Shown piece after piece: positions 1-7,548 of a DNA stretch of 22,920 bases. The notes under the pieces are model-generated. The model saw nothing but the letters and a program-made list of their open reading frames with translations. It ran no database searches and was not told where the DNA came from. Every line of letters begins with the position of its first letter. Position 1 is the first letter of the stretch. The stretch is from positions 1 to 22,920 of the forward strand of contig MNUP01000055.1 of NCBI GenBank assembly GCA_001871075.1, in the 5' to 3' direction. The position numbers were made by a program, and so were the translations under genes. Source of the DNA: Candidatus Desantisbacteria bacterium CG1_02_49_89. GTDB lineage: Bacteria; Desantisbacteria; UBA1551.

Positions 1-603
1 TCATACGGGTGGGCGCAGGTGTTAGAATTCGGCGAGGATAAGGTCGGCTATATGATGCCGCAGGGCCTTACGGTCATCAACCCCGACGCGATAAGCATAC
101 TGAAAGGCGCGCCGCACCCTGAGCTGGCGAAGTCATTTGTCGATTTCGTAATGAGCCCCGCGGGACAGAAGCTGTGGATGCTCAAGAAAGGCGAGGCGGG
201 CGGCCCGAAGGAATTTTCGCTGAACCGCCTTAGCGTGATGCCGCACGTTTACAAAGAGGTCGAGGGAAAGACGTTTGTAAGGGTCAACCCGTTCGCGTGG
301 AAGGGGAACTTCAGGTACGATTCGGAAAAGGGCGGGGTCAGGTACACGATACTCAACGACCTGCTGGGCGCGCTTATCATTGACAGCCACAGGGAGCTCG
401 AGAAGGCGTGGAAGGCAGTGATAAAAGGCGGGATGAAAGAGGCGGCGGTTGAAAAACTGTGCGAAGCATCCTGCACCGAGGAAGAACTGGCGGCAATGGC
501 GAAGGACAAGTGGGATGACCAGGCTTTCCGCAACGGGAAGTTAAAGGAATGGATAGAGTTCGCCAAAAAGAAGTATAAGGAAGCCGAAAAGCTCTCCAAG
601 TAA
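1..603 (+). CDS. ABC transporter substrate-binding protein, C-terminal part (5' end outside window)
   Basis: The reading frame is open from base 1, so the gene starts upstream. The GTG at 19 has no ribosome binding site and is internal. About 200 residues of the C-terminal lobe are visible. They include a GY(M)MPQGLTVINPDAISI stretch and the helix AKSFVDFVMSPAGQKLW, both typical of periplasmic binding proteins of the ferric-iron/sugar-phosphate/aminoethylphosphonate class (extracellular solute-binding family 1/AfuA-FbpA type). The protein ends in a lysine-rich helix. An ATPase (903) and a double-domain permease (2223) of the matching class follow on the same strand, so this is taken as the binding subunit of that importer. 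The ligand cannot be told from the C-terminal half alone; sugar-phosphate genes downstream make an AfuABC-like role possible. Confidence 0.85.
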   Translation, partial: SYGWAQVLEFGEDKVGYMMPQGLTVINPDAISILKGAPHPELAKSFVDFVMSPAGQKLWMLKKGEAGGPKEFSLNRLSVMPHVYKEVEGKTFVRVNPFAWKGNFRYDSEKGGVRYTILNDLLGALIIDSHRELEKAWKAVIKGGMKEAAVEKLCEASCTEEELAAMAKDKWDDQAFRNGKLKEWIEFAKKKYKEAEKLSK

Positions 604-750
604 ACAAATGAAAAAATTTCCACGAAAGCACTCCGCCCGTCTTTCAGCGTGCGAGACTTCGCCCACCTGAAAGGATGGGCGAGGAAAGCACGAAAACACG
701 AAAAAGACCACCACAGAGACACGGAGGCACAGAGAATTCCTTGGTTTTAA

Positions 751-778
751 ACTAATGACAAATGACTAATGACCAATG
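751..778. repeat. 4 x 7-nt tandem array
   Basis: Four consecutive heptamers of the form ACNAATG or ACAAATG span 28 nt. The number of units and total length match the arrays at 2104, 6114, 6160, 6654, 13125 and 18401 although the heptamer sequence differs in each. Confidence 0.75.
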
Positions 779-850
779 ACTGTTTCTGCAACCACGAATT
801 AGCACGGATTTCCACGGATTCCTTGCACTATTGAACAATTGAACTATTTA

Positions 851-878
851 CGCATTTACGATGCACGATGCACGACCC
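851..878. repeat. 4 x 7-nt tandem array
   Basis: Two perfect ACGATGC units (858-871) are flanked by degenerate units, making 28 nt. An ATG inside the array (861) opens the ATPase frame, but it has no ribosome binding site and is not taken as the start. Confidence 0.6.
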
Positions 879-902
879 GCAAGGGCGATGAACGAGGTGT
901 AT

Positions 903-2039
903 ATGGTTTCAGTGAGGCTGCAAAATTTAAGCAGATCATTCGGCCAGGTGAAGGCTGTTGACAGCGTGTCGCTCGAGGTGCAGAAGGGAGAGCTTTTTTT
1001 CCTGCTTGGCCCGTCGGGCTGCGGCAAAACAACCGTCCTCAGGATGATAGCTGGATTCTACTCGCCTGACAGCGGGGACATCAGCTTTGACGGCAGGACA
1101 GTGAACGAAGTGCCGCCGCACAGGAGGAATACAGGGATGGTGTTCCAGAACTACGCGCTCTGGCCGCACATGACGGTTGAAAAGAACGTCGGATACGGGC
1201 TTGATATACGCCGCGTCCCCGCGGCGGAAAAAGCCGGGAAAATAAGGAAGGTGCTGGAAACGGTCAGGATGCTTGAATACGCGCAAAGGAAACCGGCGCA
1301 GCTTTCAGGCGGGCAGCAGCAAAGGGTCGCGCTTGCAAGGGCGCTTGTCATCGAGCCGGACCTGCTCCTGCTCGACGAGCCGCTTTCCAACCTGGACGCG
1401 AAACTGCGCCTGGAAATGCGCGGGGAGATAAAGAGGATACACGGCGAGACAGGGATCACCTCGATATACGTTACGCACGACCAGAAAGAGGCGCTTTCAA
1501 TGGCAGACAGGATCGCGGTAATGAACGCGGGAAAGATCGAACAGGTGGGTTCGCCGAGGGAACTCTACGAAAACCCGGCGGACAGGTTTGTAGCGGGTTT
1601 TATTGGCGAGACGAATTTCATAGAGGGAAAAGTAACCGGAACGCAGGATGACAGGGTGACGGTAGAGACACCGATAGGAATAATAATAGCCCAAATCCCC
1701 AACAAGTTGGGGCACCCATCCCGAACAAGTTCGGGCGCCCATCCCCAACAAGTCGGGGCGCCCAATTCGGCCGTCCAGCCAGGGGATGCAGTGGTTTGTT
1801 CAATCAGGCCTGAAGCGGTCGATGTCCTTGACGAGAAAGGCGGCGGGACAGAAAACGGGTTTGAATGCACGGTCGAATCCTTTATGTACCTCGGAGACAA
1901 CGAACAGTACCAGATCAGGATGAAGGACGGCGGCACAATGAAGGCGGTGGCGCATAATCCGTGGGGAAAGATGCGCAAAAACGGCAGTATCGCATGGATC
2001 CGGATAGAGCCTTCAAATGTAATACTCCTTAAAAAATGA
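903..2039 (+). CDS. ABC transporter ATP-binding protein (FbpC/PotA class) with a REP array inside the coding sequence
   Basis: This 378-residue protein is the cytoplasmic ATPase of the importer. It shows Walker A GPSGCGKTT (residues 36-44), the Q-loop in VFQNYALWPH, the signature LSGGQQQRVALARAL (about 134), Walker B LLLLDEPLSNLD and the H-loop YVTHDQKEAL, then a C-terminal TOBE region ending at residue 378. I place the start at ATG 903, directly after GAGGTG (894-899); the frame is open to 861, but that stretch is a tandem repeat. Residues about 264-288, in the TOBE region between TPIGIIIAQ and VQPGDAVVCSIRPEA, are encoded by three palindromic REP units of 23 nt, each read in a different frame; the total keeps the gene in frame. 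The insert lies outside the catalytic domain, so the protein is probably active. Substrate is unknown; Fe3+, sugar phosphate or polyamine are possible for the class. Confidence 0.9.
   Translation: MVSVRLQNLSRSFGQVKAVDSVSLEVQKGELFFLLGPSGCGKTTVLRMIAGFYSPDSGDISFDGRTVNEVPPHRRNTGMVFQNYALWPHMTVEKNVGYGLDIRRVPAAEKAGKIRKVLETVRMLEYAQRKPAQLSGGQQQRVALARALVIEPDLLLLDEPLSNLDAKLRLEMRGEIKRIHGETGITSIYVTHDQKEALSMADRIAVMNAGKIEQVGSPRELYENPADRFVAGFIGETNFIEGKVTGTQDDRVTVETPIGIIIAQIPNKLGHPSRTSSGAHPQQVGAPNSAVQPGDAVVCSIRPEAVDVLDEKGGGTENGFECTVESFMYLGDNEQYQIRMKDGGTMKAVAHNPWGKMRKNGSIAWIRIEPSNVILLKK
1697..1758 (-). repeat. REP array, three hairpins, inside the ATPase gene
   Basis: There are three 16-mers at 1697-1712, 1720-1735 and 1743-1758, spaced 23 nt apart. 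The first is CCCCAACAAGTTGGGG and the second CCCGAACAAGTTCGGG, a compensatory C-G to G-C change that keeps the 7-bp stem and AA loop. The third, CCCCAACAAGTCGGGG, has one mismatch. Read on the minus strand each hairpin is preceded by GGGCG, GGCG or GGTG and has a TT loop, matching the elements that flank the transposase gene at 7549. Confidence 0.85.
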
Positions 2040-2222
2040 GATACAGTTTACAGAGTTTACAAGTTTACAAAGTAAAAATCCGTGTGAATCCGTGGCTGAT
2101 TTCAGTATCAAGGGTCAAGTGTCAAGTATCAAGTTTAAACTAGAAAATATCTCTCTGTGCTTCCGTAATTCCGTGATTCCGTGGTAATCTTTCGTGCTTT
2201 CGTGGAAATCGGTGGTTTAAAA
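2040..2222. repeat. Repeat-filled spacer before the permease gene
   Basis: The spacer holds TTTAC-based tandem copies (2045-2068), a reversed CACGGATT-type element (2078-2100), a perfect 28-nt array at 2104-2131, and CACAGAG/CACGAAA-type octamers in reverse orientation (about 2149-2212). The permease frame is open from GTG 2181, but that segment is the reversed repeat. No gene is seen here. Confidence 0.65.
2104..2131. repeat. 4 x 7-nt tandem array
   Basis: Four heptamers of the form AGNNTCA are arranged without gaps; the first and fourth are identical (AGTATCA). Confidence 0.75.
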
Positions 2223-3887
2223 ATGAAGATAAAAATAGCTTTTTTCCTGATAATCCTGGTTTTCGCGGTATTTTTTTTCTACCCGCTCGGGTACGTTTTC
2301 ACGAAGTCATTCTATTTCAGCGGGGGATTTTCCGCTGTTTTTTTCAAATACATGTTCACCAACCCGATACTGAGGGAATCTATAACGAACAGTTTCATCC
2401 TCGGAATAACCGTCACGCTTATCACCGCGTGCCTGGCGATCCCGCTCGGGTTAATAATAAGCAGGTACAAGTTCAGGGGTAAGGGGCTGCTTTCAGGCCT
2501 TATGCTCCTGCCGATGATAATGCCCCCGTTTGTCGGGGCGATCGGGATGAGGCAGATGCTTTCAAGGTTTGGTTCCATAAACCTGCTGCTTATGAAAACA
2601 GGCTTGCTCAAACAACCCGTGGACTGGCTCGGAGGAAGCGGTTTCTGGGGGGTTGTCCTTATGGAAGTGCTCCACCTGTACCCGCTGATGTTCCTTAACG
2701 TGAGCACAGCTCTTGCGAACATAGATCCCAGCCTTGAAGAGGCGGGTATGAACCTCGGGGCTAACAGACGCAGGCTGTTCAACACTGTGACATTCCCCCT
2801 GATGATACCGGGTTTTTTCGCGGGCGCCAGCCTTGTTTTCATCTGGGCTTTCACGGACCTGGGCACCCCGCTTATATTTGAATACACAAGGCTTGTGCCT
2901 GTCCAGATATTCAACATGGTGACCGATATCGGCGAGAATCCGATGGGTTTCGCGCTGGTCGTGCTGGTCCTGCTTATGACAGTCACGCTTTTCTGGGTAT
3001 CGAGGAGGTTTGCCGGGGGCGAGGGCTACGCGATGATGGCAAAAGGCCAGGTTTCAAGGGTTGAGAAAGACGCGGGCCTTGCCGGGGCAATCCCGATATA
3101 CGTTTTCCTGGGCGGCGTAATTTTTATCTCGGTCCTGCCGCACATAAGCGTTCTGCTTACATCAATATCCAAGGAATGGTTCATGACAGTCCTGCCTTCC
3201 GAGACAACGTTCAAATACTACGGGCTCGTGTTCAGGCACCCGCTTACAGTTTCAAGCATAAGGAACAGCCTTTTTTTAAGCTCGATATCAACGGTGCTGG
3301 ACGTGGGCCTGGGATTGATGATCGCGTACCTGCTCGCGAGGACTTCCATAAAAGGTAAAGGACTGCTGGACGCTTTCACAATGCTTCCGCTGGCAGTGCC
3401 GGGCCTGGTGCTTGCTTTTGGTTACGTGGCGTCGTTTTCAGGCGGGATACTGGACCCAAGGAACAACCCGTTTCCGCTGCTGATAATCGCGTATACTATG
3501 CGGCGCATTCCCTACGTTGTGCGGGCCGCGTATGCCGGCTTCCAGCAGACAAGCGCGGCGTTTGAGGAGGCGTCCCAGAACCTGGGAGCAACGGCTTTTT
3601 ACACGTTCAGGAGGATCACGGCTCCGCTTATAAGCGCCAACATCATAGCCGGGGCGGTACTCGCGTTCTCGTTCGCGATGCTGGAGGTAAGCGACAGCAT
3701 AATACTGGCAATGAAGGAGCAGTTCTACCCGGTGACCAAAGCCATATACACGCTGGTAGGCCGCATAGCGGACGGGCCATATATCGCCAGCGCCATGGGA
3801 ATACTGGGCATGGCCCTGCTCGCAGTCAGCCTTCTTATTTCGAATAAATTCATCGGTAAGAAGATGGGCGAGCTTTTCCGCATTTAA
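2223..3887 (+). CDS. ABC transporter permease, double-domain FbpB/AfuB class
   Basis: This is a 554-residue inner-membrane protein with about twelve hydrophobic segments arranged as two tandem permease units. Each half carries an EAA loop that docks on the ATPase: EEAGMNLGANRRRLFN near residue 172 and EEASQNLGATAFYTFRR near residue 448. The length and the internal duplication fit the permeases of ferric, thiamine or sugar-phosphate importers (COG1178 type). I chose ATG 2223 because the hydrophobic segment KIAFFLIILVFAVFFF follows at once and the upstream extension is repeat DNA; GGTGG at 2211-2215 is a modest ribosome binding site. It completes the binding protein/ATPase/permease set. No substrate-specific residues can be read. 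Confidence 0.92.
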   Translation: MKIKIAFFLIILVFAVFFFYPLGYVFTKSFYFSGGFSAVFFKYMFTNPILRESITNSFILGITVTLITACLAIPLGLIISRYKFRGKGLLSGLMLLPMIMPPFVGAIGMRQMLSRFGSINLLLMKTGLLKQPVDWLGGSGFWGVVLMEVLHLYPLMFLNVSTALANIDPSLEEAGMNLGANRRRLFNTVTFPLMIPGFFAGASLVFIWAFTDLGTPLIFEYTRLVPVQIFNMVTDIGENPMGFALVVLVLLMTVTLFWVSRRFAGGEGYAMMAKGQVSRVEKDAGLAGAIPIYVFLGGVIFISVLPHISVLLTSISKEWFMTVLPSETTFKYYGLVFRHPLTVSSIRNSLFLSSISTVLDVGLGLMIAYLLARTSIKGKGLLDAFTMLPLAVPGLVLAFGYVASFSGGILDPRNNPFPLLIIAYTMRRIPYVVRAAYAGFQQTSAAFEEASQNLGATAFYTFRRITAPLISANIIAGAVLAFSFAMLEVSDSIILAMKEQFYPVTKAIYTLVGRIADGPYIASAMGILGMALLAVSLLISNKFIGKKMGELFRI

Positions 3888-4105
3888 CTTGCTTTTTTGC
3901 CAAAATATGGTACAATAATTACCACGAAATCACGAAAGTATCACGAAATCACGAAAAAAGTTTTTTCAACAGGGATCTTATGAAAATTTAAAATTCTTGA
4001 TATTAAACTAGAAGCTGAAAAATTAATTTAGTTTAAGTTCTCTTAAGTTCCCTGTAAAAAGAATCTTTCGTGTTTTCGTGCTTTCGTGGTAAAATGGAGG
4101 TTTTA
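3888..4105. repeat. Spacer before galT with CACGAAA repeats
   Basis: The spacer contains a forward CACGAAA octamer array at 3921-3958 and its reverse form at about 4062-4090. The part between them is AT-rich with no gene. The galT frame is open from GTG 4070 only because the reversed repeat lacks stops. Confidence 0.6.
3889..3916 (+). promoter_or_regulatory. Possible sigma70-type promoter for the galT block
   Basis: TTGCTT (3889-3894) and TACAAT (3911-3916) are separated by 16 bases. It lies just after the permease stop and would give a leader of about 180 nt. Moderate match only; there is no terminator before it. Confidence 0.35.
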
Positions 4106-5101
4106 ATGCCTGAATTAAGGCAGAATCTTGCGACCAAGGAATGGGTGATAATAGCCACGGAAAGGGCGAAAAGGCCTGAGGATTTTAAATCCACCAAGGC
4201 GAGGAAGGAGCAGCCTCCGTTCAGCAAAGAATGTCCTTTCTGCCCGGGCAACGAGATCAACACGCCGGGCGAGACCTACAGGATCTCAGACGAAAAGGGC
4301 TGGGTGGTCCGTTCGTTCCCCAATAAATTCGCGGCCCTTGTAAACGAAGGCGAGCGCATAAGGAAGATAAAGGGTATCCAAAGGTGGCTTAACGGGGTCG
4401 GCGTGCACGAGGTAATAGTCGAAAGCCCGGTCCACAACATGACGACCGCGCTCCTGCCTGTTGAGGGAGTGCGCCTTATAATAGAGCTTTACAGGGCGAG
4501 GTACAGGGAACTGCTGAAGGACGACAGGATGGAAACCATAGTTATTTTCAAGAACCACGGCGAAGCGGCCGGCACTTCGCTTGAACATCCGCATTCCCAG
4601 CTCATCGCCACCCCGGTAGTGCCGGGCCAGGGAAGGTACAGGCTTGAAGAGGCTATGAGGTATTACGACGACACCGGCGAATGCGTTTACTGCAAGATGC
4701 TGAATGAGGAGATAAAGGAACAGTCGAGGATGGTGATGGAAACGGACCATTTCGCCGCTTTCGTGCTGTACGCGGCGCTTGGCCCTTTCCATACCTGGAT
4801 CCTGCCCAAAAGGCACGCGCCGAATTTCGGCGAGATATCCGATAATGAAATGAGGGACATGGCTTACATACTGAGGACTGTCCTGGCGAAATTTTACCAC
4901 GGGCTGGATAACCCGGATTTCAACTACGTGATACGGTCCGCGCCCACTGGCGGCGGAGCCAACGATTACTACCACTGGTACCTAAGCATTGTTCCCAGGC
5001 TCTCGAAAACCGCAGGTTTTGAGCTGGGCTCGGGCATGTTCATCAATAGTTCGGTGCCTGAGGAAAACGCGAAATTCTTAAGGGAGGTCAGGGTTCCCTG
5101 A
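4106..5101 (+). CDS. galT: Galactose-1-phosphate uridylyltransferase
   Basis: This 331-residue Leloir-pathway enzyme exchanges UMP between UDP-glucose and galactose-1-phosphate. The active-site motif H161-P-H163-S-Q165 in GTSLEHPHSQLIATPVVP holds the uridylylated histidine (H163, by analogy with E. coli H166). C43 and C46 (CPFC) are the likely zinc ligands, and a second CxxC lies at 193-196. The C-terminal half has GPFHTWILPKRH and the HWYLSIVPR segment typical of the family. The start is ATG 4106, five bases after GGAGG (4097-4101); ATG 4094 and GTG 4070 lie upstream in repeat sequence. The stop is 7 bp before the next gene. Together with the mutase at 5994 it suggests galactose or related sugar use; related ADP-glucose phosphorylases are the main alternative. 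Confidence 0.9.
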   Translation: MPELRQNLATKEWVIIATERAKRPEDFKSTKARKEQPPFSKECPFCPGNEINTPGETYRISDEKGWVVRSFPNKFAALVNEGERIRKIKGIQRWLNGVGVHEVIVESPVHNMTTALLPVEGVRLIIELYRARYRELLKDDRMETIVIFKNHGEAAGTSLEHPHSQLIATPVVPGQGRYRLEEAMRYYDDTGECVYCKMLNEEIKEQSRMVMETDHFAAFVLYAALGPFHTWILPKRHAPNFGEISDNEMRDMAYILRTVLAKFYHGLDNPDFNYVIRSAPTGGGANDYYHWYLSIVPRLSKTAGFELGSGMFINSSVPEENAKFLREVRVP

Positions 5102-5108
5102 AACTAAC

Positions 5109-5990
5109 ATGGAAGAAGAAATGGACCAGAAAACACGGGCGAAATACGGTTTCCTTGAAGCCTGGGTTAGCATAGCAGGTAACACCGCTTTGTTTGTAGT
5201 TAAGGTGATAATAGGGTTTGCCATTAACAGTATTTCGCTCATAACAGACGCTTTCCATACCCTGTCAGACGTTCTTACGTCGGTAGTTGTCCTGGTGGGT
5301 TTCATGTTTACAAGGATGCCGGCTGACGAGCGCCACCCGCACGGGCACGGAAGGGTCGAACCCATCGCTACCCTTATCATCGCGCTTCTGCTGGCAATGG
5401 TGGCTTATGAGTTCGGCAAGCAGTCTATCGAGAGGTTTTTCCACCCTGAGCCTGTCAAAGGGACAGTGCTTGCAGTGGTGGTCCTGTTTGCTTCGGCGCT
5501 GGGAAAAGAATGGATGGCTCGGTTTTCATACAAGCTCGGAAAGAAGATCAACTCCGCGGCGCTTTACGCGGACGGCTGGCACCACAGGAGCGACGCCATC
5601 GCTTCCGCGCTTATACCGATCGCTATTATCGGCGCGATGTTCAAGGTTTACTGGCTTGACGCCGCATTCGGGATCGGGGTCGCGGTGCTTATCATGTATA
5701 CCGCGTTTGAGATCGCGCGCCCCAATATAGACGAGCTCATAGGCCATGCGCCCAGCAAGGAATTTATCAACAGGATCGAGCAGAGCGCGAGATCGGTAAA
5801 GGGCGTCGTGGGAGTGCACGCCATATCCGTGCATGAATACGGGGATTACTACAACGCGATCTCGATGCACATCGAGGTGGAAGGGAATATCAACATAAAC
5901 GAAGCGCATGCGATCGCGACCATGGTGGAACACAAAGTGAACACGGAAACAAAGGGTTCTGTCACCGTGCACGTTGAGATCAAGGAATAA
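5109..5990 (+). CDS. Cation diffusion facilitator family metal efflux protein
   Basis: This 293-residue membrane protein exchanges divalent metal for protons. Six hydrophobic segments occupy about residues 18-205. TM2 carries H50xxxD54 (TDAFHTLSD) and TM5 carries H158xxxD162 (ADGWHHRSD), the four-residue transport site of the family; the HD/HD composition is most common in zinc transporters. HPHGHGRVEP (76-85) is the usual loop after TM2. Residues about 215-293 form the cytoplasmic metal-binding dimerisation domain (GVVGVHAISVHEYGDYYNA). Start is ATG 5109 or ATG 5121; the latter has GGAAG just upstream. It follows galT by 7 bp and precedes the mutase by 3 bp, so it is in one transcription unit with them, though its link to sugar metabolism is unclear (metal supply is a guess). 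Confidence 0.92.
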   Translation: MEEEMDQKTRAKYGFLEAWVSIAGNTALFVVKVIIGFAINSISLITDAFHTLSDVLTSVVVLVGFMFTRMPADERHPHGHGRVEPIATLIIALLLAMVAYEFGKQSIERFFHPEPVKGTVLAVVVLFASALGKEWMARFSYKLGKKINSAALYADGWHHRSDAIASALIPIAIIGAMFKVYWLDAAFGIGVAVLIMYTAFEIARPNIDELIGHAPSKEFINRIEQSARSVKGVVGVHAISVHEYGDYYNAISMHIEVEGNININEAHAIATMVEHKVNTETKGSVTVHVEIKE

Positions 5991-5993
5991 AAG

Positions 5994-7463
5994 ATGCCCG
6001 GGAACAGCGATATAAAATTCGGCACGTCGGGATGGCGGGCGATAATCGGCAGGGACTTCACGTTCGCGAATGTCCGCCTGGTTTCGCGCGCGATCGCGGC
6101 CTACCTTAAAACCGTTCATCGTTCATCGTTCATCGTTCATCGAAAAAGAAGTATTTCACGCACGACGTCCGGCGTCCGGCGTCCGACGGTGGTTGTGGGG
6201 CACGACACGCGGTTTATGAGCGAGGATTTCGCTTTTGAATGCAGCAGGACGCTTGCGGAAGAAGGCATCCAGCCGCTTCTCACAAGAGAAGACACGCCCA
6301 CCCCGGTCATAGCTTACGAGATAATAAGAAGGAAGCTCGCGGGCGGCATCAATTTCACTGCCAGCCACAACCCTTACTGTTATAACGGCATAAAATTCTC
6401 CCCGTCATACGGTGGGCCGGCGTTCCCGGAAATAACCAACGAAATAGAGAAAAACATTAATAGGATTTCCACGAAAGCACGAAACCTTCGGCACGAAAAC
6501 ACGAAAAGATCTGGAGTAAAAATCAAATATATTGATCCGAAAGAAAAATACATAAAAAGAATCAAAGAATTGGTGGACCTGAAAGCGCTCAGGAAACTGA
6601 AGATCGTCTGCGATCCGTTGTACGGCACCGGTCGAACTTATTTTAGTAATATCTTACGACGTACGACGTACGACGTACGACTGATCCACGACTGGCGGGA
6701 CGTGATGTTCGGCGGGGGAAGACCTGAGCCTGATGCTGAGACCCTGAAAGAGCTCGCGGCAAAAGTAAAGGCAGAAAAAGCCGATATCGGCATAGCCACG
6801 GACGGTGACGGGGACAGGTTCGGTATAATTGATTCTGACGGGACATACATCAACCCGAACGCTGTGGTAACACTGCTTGTATACTACCTGCATAAAACGC
6901 GCGGCTGGAAAGACGCGGTAGTGCGCAGCATCGCGACAACTCACATGGTAGACGCTGTAGCGAAGAAATACGGGATGGAAACAATAGAGACTCCGGTAGG
7001 GTTCAAGTTCATAGCGGAAGTTATGCAGGAGCGCGATATCACCATAGGCGGTGAAGAGAGCGGCGGGTTGACAATACGCAGGCATGTCCCGGAAAAGGAC
7101 GGCATCCTTGCCTGTCTGCTTATGGCTGAAATGGTGGCGAACGAAAAGAGACCGATCAAACAGATACTCGCGGGTTTATACAGGCAGGTTGGCCTATTCG
7201 TCCCGGGCAGGATAAATCTCCGCCTGACGCCTGAAATGAGCAGGAACCTGCGCAACAACCTTATTAAGCCCTTTAAGGACATTGAGGGCATTAAGATCAT
7301 TGGAAAAAATACAATTGACGGGACAAAATTCCTGCTTGAGGACGGGTCCTGGGTGCTTTTCAGGTTCTCGGGCACAGAGCCGGTTGCCCGCGTTTACGCC
7401 GAATCCAGCTCCGCCAAAAAGCTGAATATCCTGCTTAACGCCGGCAGGAAAATGGTACAATAG
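5994..7463 (+). CDS. Phosphoglucomutase/phosphomannomutase family enzyme with repeat-encoded insertions
   Basis: This alpha-D-phosphohexomutase (489 residues) interconverts hexose 1- and 6-phosphates. The phosphoserine is S124 in TASHNPYCYNGIKF, the metal loop is D270-G-D272-G-D274-R, the sugar-binding loop is GGEESGGL (352-359) and the phosphate-binding loop is RFSGTEPVARVY (from 457). The start ATG 5994 follows AAGGAAT, which overlaps the previous stop. Three regions are longer than expected and coincide exactly with repeat DNA: residues about 41-65 (two heptamer arrays), about 159-173 (CACGAAA repeat) and about 221-230 (heptamer array). All core motifs are intact, so the enzyme is probably functional with surface insertions. 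The TAG stop overlaps the first base of the REP array at 7463. Confidence 0.92.
   Translation: MPGNSDIKFGTSGWRAIIGRDFTFANVRLVSRAIAAYLKTVHRSSFIVHRKRSISRTTSGVRRPTVVVGHDTRFMSEDFAFECSRTLAEEGIQPLLTREDTPTPVIAYEIIRRKLAGGINFTASHNPYCYNGIKFSPSYGGPAFPEITNEIEKNINRISTKARNLRHENTKRSGVKIKYIDPKEKYIKRIKELVDLKALRKLKIVCDPLYGTGRTYFSNILRRTTYDVRLIHDWRDVMFGGGRPEPDAETLKELAAKVKAEKADIGIATDGDGDRFGIIDSDGTYINPNAVVTLLVYYLHKTRGWKDAVVRSIATTHMVDAVAKKYGMETIETPVGFKFIAEVMQERDITIGGEESGGLTIRRHVPEKDGILACLLMAEMVANEKRPIKQILAGLYRQVGLFVPGRINLRLTPEMSRNLRNNLIKPFKDIEGIKIIGKNTIDGTKFLLEDGSWVLFRFSGTEPVARVYAESSSAKKLNILLNAGRKMVQ
6114..6141. repeat. 4 x 7-nt tandem array within the mutase gene
   Basis: Four perfect GTTCATC units code for the VHRSSFIVH segment between the conserved AAYLK and VVVGHDTRFMSE blocks of the mutase. 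All three frames of the heptamer are read in succession. Confidence 0.85.
6160..6187. repeat. 4 x 7-nt tandem array within the mutase gene
   Basis: Two perfect GTCCGGC units, then GTCCGAC, preceded by a degenerate unit GCACGAC. It lies 18 bp after the array at 6114, so two unrelated heptamer arrays were placed next to each other in one coding insertion. Confidence 0.75.
6468..6507. repeat. CACGAAA-type repeat within the mutase gene
   Basis: This is the same CACGAAAGCACGAAA element that fills spacers at 620, 3921, 9590 and 19110, here read in frame as STKARNLRHENTKR. A short CCTTCGG interrupts the units. Confidence 0.8.
6654..6681. repeat. 4 x 7-nt tandem array within the mutase gene
   Basis: Three perfect GTACGAC units are preceded by TTACGAC. 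The array codes for LRRTTYDVR between FSNI and LIHDWRDVMFGG. Confidence 0.85.
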
Positions 7464-7542
7464 GAAGCCTCAACTTGTTGAGGGAGATCTGGAAGCCTCA
7501 ACTTGTTGAGGGAGATCTGGAAGCCTCAACTTGTTGAGGGAG
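7463..7542 (+). repeat. REP array upstream of the RAYT gene (three units, 28-nt period)
   Basis: Three tandem units each contain GGAAG followed by the hairpin CCTCAACTTGTTGAGG (7468-7483, 7496-7511, 7524-7539; 7-bp stem, TT loop). The third unit is cut at 24 nt by the transposase leader. The hairpin differs from the downstream family only by a T-A for C-G exchange in the stem. The GAGGGAG that closes the third unit (7536-7542) also serves as the ribosome binding site of the transposase gene. Confidence 0.9.
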
Positions 7543-7548
7543 TTTTTA

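Larger units (their letters stand above)
604..902. repeat. Intergenic mosaic of short tandem repeats
   Basis: No gene is seen. The spacer is built almost wholly of repeats. An octamer array with core CACGAAA (620-631 and 685-706) is interrupted at 632-684 by an insert of about 53 bp containing the hairpin TCGCCCA/TGGGCGA (659-665/676-682); a second copy of this insert lies at 19122-19176 in the same kind of host repeat. After it come an octamer array with core CACAGAG (708-732), the 7-nt array at 751-778, a decamer-like array with core CACGGATT (790-822), an 8-nt array around 829-847 and a 7-nt array at 851-878. No terminator or convincing promoter is visible. Confidence 0.75.

Noticed and set aside
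861-902. Upstream ATG codons as the ATPase start
   Set aside because: This stretch is a heptamer array without a ribosome binding site; ATG 903 follows GAGGTG and starts the conserved domain at the usual distance.
5526-6119. Long open frame on the minus strand (197 residues) and similar ones at 4286-4975 and 2312-2986
   Set aside because: They lie opposite well-supported genes with clear family motifs, have no ribosome binding sites and show biased shadow composition.
7463-7542. CRISPR-like array of regularly spaced repeats
   Set aside because: Units are hairpins with no unique spacers, no cas genes and a transposase next to them; the REP explanation fits better. The same holds for 1697-1758 and 8083-8179.
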